Source: Hypsibius dujardini
Lineage: Eukaryota > Tardigrada > Eutardigrada > Parachela > Hypsibiidae
Reading direction: 5' to 3'
Assembly: GCA_001579985.1 (NCBI GenBank)
Contig: LRSR01003570.1
Coordinates: 1 to 27,814 of the forward strand
DNA: 27,814 nucleotides
Every line of letters begins with the position of its first letter. Position 1 is the stretch's first letter. Under the pieces are notes generated by a model. The model worked only from the letters and a program-made list of their open reading frames with translations, had not been told where the DNA came from and did no database searches. Below are positions 20,171 to 27,814 of this stretch, piece after piece. Made by a program: the position numbers and the translations under genes.

Positions 20171-20493
20171 GCTGGCTGGCTTTATGTTTACATGCCTGCT
20201 TGTCTTCCTATCCGGCTTCGGTTTGCTAGCAGTGTGCATTTTCTGCCTGTTATAGAGATCTATTGTCTTTGGCTTGGATTGCCTCGATATTACGGTTGAA
20301 CCTGTTTGTAGGTCTAAGTGCGTTGCAGAAGACAACCCAAGTAATGGAGACCTGGTATGGAAAAACAACGGGTCCGCTCGCGAAGCGGGTCGAGCAGGCA
20401 GTTCATCAAGCCGGTAAAACGGCGGTATCCGCGGATGAAAAACTGATGAGGATGAAACGGGCAATGGAAGACATGCAGAAGAAACTCAAATAA
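19465..20493 (+). CDS. NCBP2AS2: NCBP2AS2-like small protein, four exons
   Basis: Exons: 19465-19487, 19595-19628, 19984-20056, 20312-20493; phases 2, 0 and 1 match; 103 residues (human about 99). MPLRFIARYLMNHPEIIDKL then ANSYPFRRAAQLGA parallels the human LRRLLAALLHSPQLVERL and ESRPIRRAAQLTA blocks, the diagnostic RRAAQL included. The C-terminal half is Lys-rich and helical (LAKRVEQAVHQ, MKRAMEDMQKKLK), with no TM. The human protein has been reported as mitochondrial; its biochemical role here is unknown. In vertebrates it lies head to head with NCBP2; here its partner is MRPL57. Intron 3 contains a (CTGT)n array. Confidence 0.88.
20111..20175. repeat. (CTGT)n array in intron 3 of the NCBP2AS2-like gene
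   Basis: About a dozen CTGT units, then ctggctggctgg. It begins about 60 nt after the donor at 20057. Confidence 0.95.
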
Positions 20494-20803
20494 CGAAACT
20501 AAACGAATCCTCCACTGCTGTGTAGATTGGACGGTGTTGTGTGGAAGTACGGGGCGTGTGGATTCTGTGATAACCGTCTTTACTTTATTCTAGAAAATTT
20601 CGCATCGAGCTTGCGTTAGGCACAAGTTTTTAGATGTCCGACTAAATTTAATTTTCGGCATTCTTATTTACTCTTATAAGTCGGTGTATTTGTTTGTTGC
20701 TTTTGCTTGCGGGAAATCGATTGAATAGTGAACAGACTCTCGAAAACGTTAAAAAAGTACGAATTTACCTCATTTGCTTGTGAAAATCCTGATACTGTAC
20801 TAA

Positions 20804-20910
20804 CTAGATTATGGTACAGCTACTGCGTGTATACGCTCTCGACATCTGGCGTTGTCTATTAGGCCGCGTCACCTTCATGTAGTTCATGTAGACCGTCAAA
20901 GACGAGACTA
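20804..20910 (-). CDS. Doubtful terminal coding exon with a CAAX-like end
   Basis: The minus strand reads gtttttcag directly after a (CTGT)n tract, then an open frame VSSLTVYMNYMKVTRPNRQR, QMSRAYTRSSCTII and stop. A basic stretch before C-T-I-I resembles a prenylation tail. No upstream exon was found, the frame is only 34 codons, and another frame of the same stretch is also open (SLVFDGLHELHEGDAA). Likely chance unless transcripts show otherwise. Confidence 0.22.
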
Positions 20911-20921
20911 CTGAAAAACGG

Positions 20922-20923
20922 CC

Positions 20924-20961
<38 letters not shown>

Positions 20962-21112
20962 ATGAAAGATAGGCAGACAAATAGACAGACAGATAAACAG
21001 GCAAGCAGATAAACTGACAAACAGACACTTAGACAGAGACAAAAACACACAGACAGACACACAGAGAAGACAGACAACCTAGGCTGGCAGACAAACAAAT
21101 AGACAGGCAGAT
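20922..21112. repeat. (CAGA)n array, intergenic
   Basis: Nine or more pure CAGA units at the left, degenerating rightwards (cagataaacaggcaagcag, cacacagacagacacacag). It is the only array of this type not inside one of the six gene models. Confidence 0.93.
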
Positions 21113-21411
21113 TAGATAGTGCTCATAGGAAGACAGCATTAGGTTCTTTTTTAGAATTATCCATACAGTACATTTGGAATTTAATAGTTTTGGCCTTCGT
21201 ATGAAGTGATATTTTGTACAGAGAATGGAGTTAATTTTACGTGGACTTGCACTTAACAAGATTTGGGCGACGTAGCAGTGCGGTAACCAGACAACGCCGA
21301 ACACCAGGCACTCTATCAAACCCCTAGCTCCACCAACTTGTCTAAAGTGAACCCCCAATTAAATATTTCATTCTCTCTCGAACTCTAAGCCATGCGGGGG
21401 ATTGAACGGAT

Positions 21412-22231
21412 ATGAATTTTCTGAAGCAAGCATTGGCCTTCTTTTTTCCGCGTAAGTACCGGTACAATGTCTTTCCCCATCATCTTTTGACTACGCCCTG
21501 TTCCGTCTTGTCCTGCTCAGTACCCCCCATCCATATTGCAGCCAATCCTTCTCCGATGCGACAGTCCTACAGCGTCCCCCAAGCCTCCTCCTCCTCTTCC
21601 CATCGCCGTCCTTCGAGTCGCGCACGAGGAGGCCCATCCGCGTCTCGCCAGAATCCCACCTCTCTGCCAAGGTACAAAGGTGATCACCTGAACGCATCCC
21701 TATGATTTCGGCCATCCTGACTTCGGTACTGTTGCTGACAATGGGATCTGGTCTGTGTTCTTGTTCTTTATTCTGGACCTCTAGCGCCGCGGAACGGCAG
21801 ACGCAGTCGCAGTTGGAGTGTGAGCTGGCGGATAATTTACGGCGCGCCAGAGAGTACGAGCTGGTATAAATTATTTACACTTCGCACCGTAGTCACATAG
21901 GGCAGACGTTTTGATGGGATGTGTGCACATATGGATCGAGATTGCATGCTTGTTGACTGGATTTTTTTGGTTGGCTTTGCAGGAAAATCCAAATGCATTT
22001 AAACAGGATATTCAGAGGAAAGTAGAGCACGTGTTGGTGAAGCGACCGGGCAGGCCACATAAGCGGCAGGATGAACCGCAGGCCGTAGCGACGGATTCCT
22101 GCAAGTGTGAGGTTCATCCTGATGCTGAGGTTGAACGGGCAGGTGAGTTTGTTTTGGCGAGAGGCCGAAGCACGCAGACAGGCAGCCAACCAGCCATACA
22201 AACAGATAGACAGGCAGCCAGACAGGCAGCC

Positions 22232-22286
<55 letters not shown>

Positions 22287-22970
22287 GAGACATGCAGACA
22301 AACAGACAATATTGTGATAAGCGGACATTTTCTCACACTTAACTCATCTTTTAAGCTAACCTACCGGACTCTTTCCTCCGTTGCATACGTTACAGTAACA
22401 CAAAACCGTATCAAGGCCGTCTACGTACCGTCGTCGTGCCATGCCGTCAGCCGCAATAACCGGCCAAGAGGTGCTCGCAGCCCAGCGGACCGAGCGGTCG
22501 CGGACAGCCAATCAGACACCTGCTGCAGTTGCTCTGCTTCAGACTGCTCCATCCGTTCCCCGCGAGGCCAACAGCAGCGTTGTCGGAGTCCTTCCTCTGC
22601 ATCCTGCTGCTCCTCATGCTCCTCCTCCGACAACGACGCCTCAGAACATGTCGCCTCCATGGGCAGTTCCGCCATGAATGTTGGCAGTCCTCCGCCACCA
22701 TTCCAATGGCAGCCGTCACGTACGTCCTTGAACGTCGGTGGCAAACCGGTTTGCGGTCAGAATCGCGGTTGTGGGGGGATCTGCCTAGCCGCCCCGGTGA
22801 CAGTCAGGACACGTAGTCCCGTCCGAAGGAAAGAACATTTGCGGAACAGCAGCAGCAGCGGTAGCTTTGGAGGAAGGTTTCGGCAACGGTCGAACCGTCC
22901 GTCACGGAAGCGAAAGTCCAAGACGGTCAACGGCAGGGCGGCCGGCCGAAAGCGGGCTAAAAGTCGGTGA
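21412..22970 (+). CDS. Uncharacterised 327-residue basic Ser/Arg-rich protein with an AT-hook-like motif, five exons
   Basis: Exons: 21412-21451, 21542-21671, 21785-21863, 21983-22142, 22396-22970; phases 1, 2, 0 and 1 match. Residues 1-14 are hydrophobic (MNFLKQALAFFFP). Then a Ser/Arg-rich stretch (about 15-57), a charged helix QSQLECELADNLRRAREYEL (about 64-83) running into FKQDIQRKVEHVLV, and KRPGRPHKR (103-111), which resembles an AT-hook core (PGRP in place of RGRP). The last exon is Cys/Ser-rich (CCSCSASDC, CCSSCSSSD), then RTRSPVRRKE and a Lys/Arg tail (RPSRKRKSK, GRKRAKSR) like a nuclear localisation signal. A nuclear, nucleic-acid-binding role is inference. The first exon is the weakest part; an in-frame ATG in exon 2 is an alternative start. 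Intron 4 holds a CAGA array. Confidence 0.68.
22180..22306. repeat. (CAGC/CAGA)n array in intron 4 of the Ser/Arg-rich gene
   Basis: Begins about 35 nt after the donor at 22143; about 14 pure CAGA units in its right half. It reads through without stops. Confidence 0.95.
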
Positions 22971-23300
22971 ATCAGATTGCCTTTTGCCGAGATTGTGAGG
23001 TGTTAAAATCCTCCTCAGGAACATATTTGTTGTTGTAAGATGTAGTTGTTGTGTTGTTGTTGACTGGGATCGACTGGGATGTAGCTTGTATTGTCGAGGA
23101 TTGTTTCTTAATTTTCCCATTTTTGTATTTTTTTTTTACGGTGAACGCGGGCCTTAAGTGTGTCGAGGCTGCCTGCAGGTAAAATTTGTGAGCGGGAATT
23201 CGACAAATTTGCGGGTGCGTTTTCCTGCTGTTAGGAAGACTCAGGCTTCGCAGCAGACGATGTAACAACCGAGATTCGGTTGGTGTGGCAGAAAGGCGGT
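22971..23300. other. 3' flank of the Ser/Arg-rich gene
   Basis: GTTGTT-rich (gttgttgtaagatgtagttg), probably 3' UTR. No coding exon seen. Confidence 0.4.
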
Positions 23301-23309
23301 TCAGATGGT

Positions 23310-24265
23310 TCTACGGTGGACAGATATACGGACGGTGAGAGAATGAGAGATGGAATATCGATTGGTGGTGGAAGGGTCATGGAAAGACGGTGGATACGAT
23401 GATGAGACGGAAGGGTTCACAGACAGACAGAGCGTCCAGTCGAAGAACAGATGGTGAGGCTAGGAGATGAATAAAAGTTTCCGGAAAGTCGCGCAACCGG
23501 CCAGAATAAGCGACGAAGGCAACTACAACATTGTGAATGATGAACCGCTTCTTTTTTTCCTTCACTCACTTGTTTCGTTTCTGATTTTGGCGTTCCTTTT
23601 CGTCTACCCTCCTGTCCCTCCTTGAATCCCTTCTTAATCCTGCGTCCGCTCCTTCCATCTCTTTGTGGATTCTCCTGTCTCATTCATCGCCATTTTATCT
23701 TTCCGTGCATCGTTTCAACGTCTGACTCATCTTTTTGTGGATTCTCTCGCTTCTTGCTCGGCCGTCTGTCTCTCCGTGGACCATCCCGTCTAAACGTCTG
23801 GACTTCCTTCATTTTATGAACCCTCCTGTTACATCCTTTGGTTTTCGTCTTTCCGTCGACCCTTCCGTCTCAATATCTGGCTCTCAATCTCTTTGCGAAC
23901 CCTCCTATTTCGTCCTTAGCCTTTCATTTTTCCGTGCACCGTCTCAACGTCCAAATCTCTGTCTCCTTGTGGACCCCCGTCTCTTCCTCAGCCTTCCGTC
24001 TTCCCACGGACCATCGCTTCTCTTCCCCAGCCTTCCGTCTTCCCATGGACCATCCCTTCTCCTCCTCTGCAGCTCCAACTTTTTGTGAACCATCCCTTCT
24101 CACCCCTTGCCTTCCGTCTTTCCGTCGACCCTTCCGTTTCAGCATTTGGATCTCCGTCTCTTTGTGAACCCTCCCGTCTCATCGTCGGCAGACCGTTTCT
24201 TTGTGAACCCTTCCCGTCTCCTCGCTTTCCATTCGGTCTCTTTTTCCACCTAAATATCGACTCTC
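23310..24265. repeat. Degenerate about 26-bp minisatellite with units in both orientations
   Basis: From about 23580 to 24265 the plus strand repeats a unit like TCTTTGTGAACCCTCCCGTC, alternating with CTTCCGTCTTTCCGTCGACC; a 36-nt piece (ccagccttccgtcttcccat plus ggaccatcgcttctct) occurs twice near 23990-24060. At about 23310-23440 the reverse complement appears (gatgatgagacggaagggtt, then cacagacagacag). Open frames across it (PSVSLCEPS-like) come from the repeat. Confidence 0.75.
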
Positions 24266-24706
24266 GGTTTTTTTATGTGACTTTTTCCGTCTCACCATCC
24301 GACTTCGAATCCAACTTGGACGCCATGAATCTCCGCACCTCGGTCGTGCATGCGCCACTAGGACCGAAAAAGGGGGGGGGGTGAAAGAAAAAAGGAATCG
24401 CAACAGGCGTCGGAATAGGATATCAACTGTCAAAATTCAAATCTGCGCCACATTAAATGTTTCGAATTGGACGACAATGGTGAAGAAACTCGCGGATAAA
24501 TTGCAAGAAAGACGGCACGCATGCAGCTGCTGCACTGACTTGAAGATAAATAACATTGTAAAAAAACGTGAGCCAAATAAACTAAAAATTCGCGAGAAAG
24601 AGAGATAACCCGAGAAAAAGCTGCTTGGTACATAAATGGAACGTACGAGGATTGAGAAAAAATGGACGTTTCAGTTTTTCAGTTTTTAATCTATTTTTTT
24701 CTTTCT
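24266..24706. other. Intergenic, between convergent genes
   Basis: Holds a G9 run at about 24372 and no supportable gene. It covers the 3' flank of the GTPase gene. Confidence 0.4.
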
Positions 24707-26370
24707 TTAAAGAATACTGCATTTCGATGACTTTTTCTTGAGCCCGCCCAGGACCTCGTCGGCCTCGTCGAGGGACGGCTGGTAGGAGTCGGTCTTCTTA
24801 ACGGAGTTGCGGTGGCGTCGCCGCTTCCCGCGCGGCGTACTGGTGTTCTCCGATTTGGCCTGGACGACCAGAAGATCCGTCCGGATGGACGGACGCCGGA
24901 CGTTGAGGATTAGTGCGCTGTATGCGTCGCTGAGACGACGTCTTAGAGAAATACCTGCAATGCGAAATACGGGAAAGATGCTAAGAATTTGCGGAAGACA
25001 TTTTGCGGCACGGAATCGTTGAAAAAAGTTATCGTGCAATAATATAAATATTATTAAGAGGTGCAATAATATAAATATTATTAAGGGAGGACTACTTTTC
25101 GAGGCAATTAATAGGTAATACATTTGATTAATGCAAAAAACCTCGTTTGCTTTGATTTTTTTCTGCTTCGTAGACACAGCTTCTGGAGAATTTTTTCGGC
25201 TTAAAAGGTCAGAAATGGGAGAAGTTTGACAATTTCTGTTGAGCTTCAACCATCAGCCAAATCATAAATTATAAACCAAATCATAAACTCTAATTTTGAG
25301 GCAGAAATTTACGTGAGGCATTATTCAATTGCCAAATTCAGTTTCAGTTCGAAATATGTCTATTAATAATATTAATTATTAGTTAATAATAATTATTAAT
25401 TAATAATTAATATGTTTGTTTAGACGTACTGTAATGAAGAAAATAGAAATTTATTTCGACGGTAAAGTCTGGCAAAAGGTTTTTTGGCGATATTTAAAAG
25501 TTGGGAAAGAACAGGAAAATTCTCATTTTATCATTTTCATTATAAAATTATTTTAGAACTATATTAAATGTGATTTTTTTGATATCATCCTATTTCAAAT
25601 TTAATTTAAAGTCGATTTGCACCAATTAAAAAAAATGTTTGGAGTCAGTGGGCGGAGTTATCACTGAAGTAAGTCTAAATGAAAAAGCAGTTTGAGGGCT
25701 GCTGAATTTGACACTTGAATAATGCCCCAAGCAGTGGCGCGCCGAGCTTTGGTTTGAGGGGGGGGTGTTATTTTTATTTTTATTTTTTCCCGAAATTTAT
25801 TTTATTGTATCCGAAATATTTCCGATAGAACTTAAGGGGAGAGTATTGCATGACAATTCTTCATCATGATTTTTTCTCCAAATGGGGGACCTTTAGGGCA
25901 CTTTTTTTACTTTCGAGGGGGGTTTTAGATCAACAAAACACCCCTCGTCGGCGCGCTTCTGGTCCCAAGTTAGCTTTAAGAATCAGTTGAATTTACAAAA
26001 ATTTCCTCGAGCCGTTTTCTCGTGAGAATTTCGAAATCGCCGTGTGTGGTTATTCTATTTTATAACATACATTGATTGATTGAGAAGGTTAACATACCGT
26101 GCCGACGACGATTCATGCTCTTGTGGGCGCTGTCGTGCCGTCGCGGCAGCAGGTTCCCGCCGTGGGTCAGCGAGATGCGTCGCTCTGCATTCGGGATCAT
26201 CTCATCCGGGAAGTCCGCCAGGGAGAAGAGCGTACTGAACACGTCCAGCACGCCCTGATTGTCCTTGGCGCTGCACTCGACCACCGCGACGTTGTCCTTC
26301 AGTCGCTGCATCACGTGGGTCACCTCGCCGGTGGGGACGACACGACTTGCCTCGCGATCCGTTTTGTTCC
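24707..26370 (-). CDS. RASD/Dexras-like Ras-family GTPase, last two coding exons (5'-truncated)
   Basis: Exons 26370-26098 and 24954-24707; phases 1 and 1 match. Seen: the G4 motif NKTD at the start, VVECSAKDN (G5), then a VFSTLFSLADFPDEMIP stretch and RRISL, which parallels the family's LFALAKLPSEMSP...RRVSV extension. A long basic C-terminal tail follows (GKRRRHRNSVKK) with LRRRLSDAYS and RRPSIRTDLL, ending CSIL. The C-terminal CSIL is a CAAX box; a final Leu favours geranylgeranylation. Together with the polybasic tail it predicts membrane anchoring. RASD-type proteins act in G-protein and cAMP signalling (family knowledge). G1-G3 and the start are missing and must lie upstream (right) of 26371, probably past the window. 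The exact subfamily (RASD versus a neighbouring invertebrate clade) is not settled. Confidence 0.85.
25315..25727. repeat. Foldback with about 26-bp arms in the GTPase gene's last intron
   Basis: gaggcattattcaattgcca (25315 on) is mirrored by tgacacttgaataatgcccc (to 25728), continuing into aaattcag / ctgaattt. The interior includes an AT-rich (TTAATAA)n stretch at 25361-25412. Confidence 0.65.
25732..25961. mobile_element. 230-bp non-autonomous hAT (Tip100-like) element
   Basis: The ends CAGTGGCGCGCCGA and TCGGCGCGCTTCTG are inverted at 12 of 14 positions. The flanking octamers gccccaag (25724-25731) and gtcccaag (25962-25969) match at 7 of 8. CAGTGGCG starts and 8-bp duplications are typical of hAT elements. 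Internal G-runs (ggggggg near 25760, gaggggggtt near 25916) are common in this class. No open frame. Confidence 0.85.
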
Positions 26371-27814
26371 CTGAAATCGTACATTTATATAAAACGCTTT
26401 CAAAGGGAATTTTCAAATTATAAATGAAAAATAATTTCCGCAACGACAATTATGCGAGGAATTTGCCCCTATTTTCACCATCCATTTCTGAGTCCCAACC
26501 GTAACTCCAGGCATTATCAGTCTAATGTGGTTTACATAATTATGAATTTCGATTCGATTGGGATTTTACTTAATTTAATTTGTATTTGAAGTTGAAATAA
26601 AACTTATAATTAGAATAATTAGTAGATTAGTCTCATTTTAAATTAAATTGCCAATGACTTGAGTTTAAAATCAAAAGGCTTTTTGGTATTTTAGTTTGTA
26701 TGAATTAAAATCACCGCTAATTTAAAACGGGTTTATAGTTAATAATTTAAATTAAATTAAAAATCCAAACGTGTCCGGGGTGTCTGATTTTAAAACTAAA
26801 TTGAATGGCATTAATTTAAAACAAAAGCATATTTGTTTTAAATTAAATTAAATTGCTGTTTAAATTTCTATGAAGAACACTAGACCAATTCGTGCAATAA
26901 ATTCTTTCTATAAAATGAAACGAGTTTTTCTTAACAATTTCTCTTTAAAATTTAATTTTGAATCCACTGGAATTGGCCAAATATTTTTTGAAGGTCAGGG
27001 GCGGAGTTATGTGAGCTTCTGGAATAGAACTGGAACTGCGGCGAGCAAAATCTGCTTCAGAATGAGAATTTCTACCTGCATTTTTGCGGATTCGTTAAAT
27101 AAAATATAATCATTCAATAAATCAATCAAACGTTTAATTAGGAAAATACCTCCGGCAAGTATTGTTTTATTTCAATGACGAGACAAGATTTATTTGACCT
27201 TTCACTTCAACCAAATGACTCAAAAGTTGATTGTAAATTTAGAATAAAAGTTGATTGCCGGTTTTATGATGCTTTCCACTTATTATGTTGCAAAATAATT
27301 AAATCATTCAATCAAGCGCTTATGATTATTGCAATGTACGTGCGCCAATTGAGATCTTCCGACTTTCTTCCTGTTGGACGGGGAACTCTTTGCCGCGAGT
27401 CATATTATTTAAAATCATATTAGGGAATATGGTGTTCAAGAAAAAAGTTTGGTTACGATCGGAGAGTTGCACTGGTAATTGTTCCCTTGTTAGCCTTGAA
27501 GATGTGTCAAATATGTTCTGTGGTGCAATTTTAATTCCTAAAAATATTAATACCCCCGTCGAATACAATTCAACAACTGAATGTGTTTTAATTGTTCCAT
27601 AAAAAATTCCCAATTCAGCAGATTTTATTAGTGGCTTTATAAAGATTTTATATAGAATTGTATTAGTAGCTTTATTAAATATTTTATATAGGATTTTATT
27701 AGTGGCTTTATATAAGAGGATTTTATCCATCAAAAGGCTCAAACTCAAATTAAATTGCGTATATAACAAATCCGAATTCGGTATTGCAATTTTAATTAGT
27801 GACAACTCTTCCCT
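26371..27814. other. AT-rich region upstream of the visible GTPase exons; no coding exon recognised
   Basis: Probably intron of the GTPase gene. It contains AATTAAATTAAA-rich sequence (about 26560-26860) and a 35-36-bp tandem repeat (27621-27720). Minus frames at 27326-27805 are repeat-derived and show none of the GTPase G1-G3 motifs. Confidence 0.5.
27621..27720. repeat. 35-36-bp tandem repeat, three copies
   Basis: gattttattagtggctttat recurs at 27621, 27656 (diverged: aattgtattagtagctttat) and 27692, each followed by tttatata(g). Confidence 0.85.

Larger units (their letters stand above)
20494..21411. other. Region between the NCBP2AS2-like and Ser/Arg-rich genes
   Basis: No secure gene. 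It contains a CAGA array (20922-21110) and a doubtful minus-strand terminal exon (20804-20910). Another minus frame at about 21240-21350 (ARGLIECLVFGVVWLPHCYV) is hydrophobic but lacks a start and could not be joined convincingly. Confidence 0.5.

Noticed and set aside
21029-21358. Hydrophobic minus frame (ARGLIECLVFGVVWLPHCYV) as a small membrane protein
   Set aside because: No ATG; preceded by a stop; joining it to 20910 needs a weak donor and gives no recognisable family. Kept only as a remark.
22107-22970. Single 287-codon frame as one exon of the Ser/Arg-rich gene
   Set aside because: It reads through the CAGA array; a good donor at 22143 and acceptor at 22396 remove that part and keep the frame.
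23417-24384. Open frames on both strands (PSVSLCEPS-like and MRREGSQRDG-like)
   Set aside because: Products of the about 26-bp minisatellite; the same peptide recurs with each unit.
27326-27805. 159-codon minus frame as the N-terminal part of the GTPase
   Set aside because: Low-complexity Lys/Ile repeat peptide from a 35-bp tandem repeat; no P-loop or switch motifs.

Overview
This is animal nuclear DNA: six intron-rich protein genes with GT-AG splice sites (plus one GC-AG intron), short introns, and many short interspersed elements. No prokaryotic or viral gene was found. The phylum cannot be fixed from the sequence; the short introns, a 31-nt microexon, the (CTGT/CAGA)n arrays and the dense small foldback elements suggest an invertebrate.

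Layout, left to right. (1) About 107-5954, minus strand: 3'-truncated organic anion transporter (SLCO/OATP), 11 exons seen, broken by AAACTAAA-rich hAT-like elements, a foldback and a diverged tandem duplication in its introns. (2) 5955-7414: intergenic, holding a minisatellite arranged as a large imperfect inverted array. (3) 7415-8917, minus: complete three-exon gene for an unrecognised 334-residue protein. (4) 9782-15322, plus: complete 17-exon AIFM3 homologue (646 residues; N-myristoylation signal, Rieske domain, FAD/NAD oxidoreductase). (5) 15323-16835: intergenic, with a 341-bp foldback and a 124-bp MITE. (6) 16836-18914, minus: complete three-exon MRPL57 (mL63) gene, head to head with (7) 19465-20493, plus: complete four-exon NCBP2AS2-like gene (103 residues). 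(8) 20494-21411: mostly CAGA array, with one doubtful minus-strand exon. (9) 21412-22970, plus: five-exon gene for a 327-residue basic Ser/Arg-rich protein with an AT-hook-like motif. (10) 22971-24706: a second minisatellite with units in both orientations. (11) 24707-26370, minus: the last two coding exons of a RASD/Dexras-like small GTPase with a CAAX end; its 5' part lies in or beyond 26371-27814, where no coding exon was seen.

The gene models were assembled by hand from reading frame, splice-site phase and recalled family sequences. Phases agree across every junction reported. AIFM3, MRPL57, NCBP2AS2-like and the SLCO gene are secure. The genes do not form a pathway. At least three (AIFM3, mL63, NCBP2AS2-like) belong to families with a mitochondrial link, two of them sharing one promoter region. 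No clearly new biological system was found. The more unusual items are the microexon that splits the OATP signature, the recurrent intronic (CTGT/CAGA)n arrays, two inverted minisatellite arrays, small TA-flanked element families, and two unnamed proteins.
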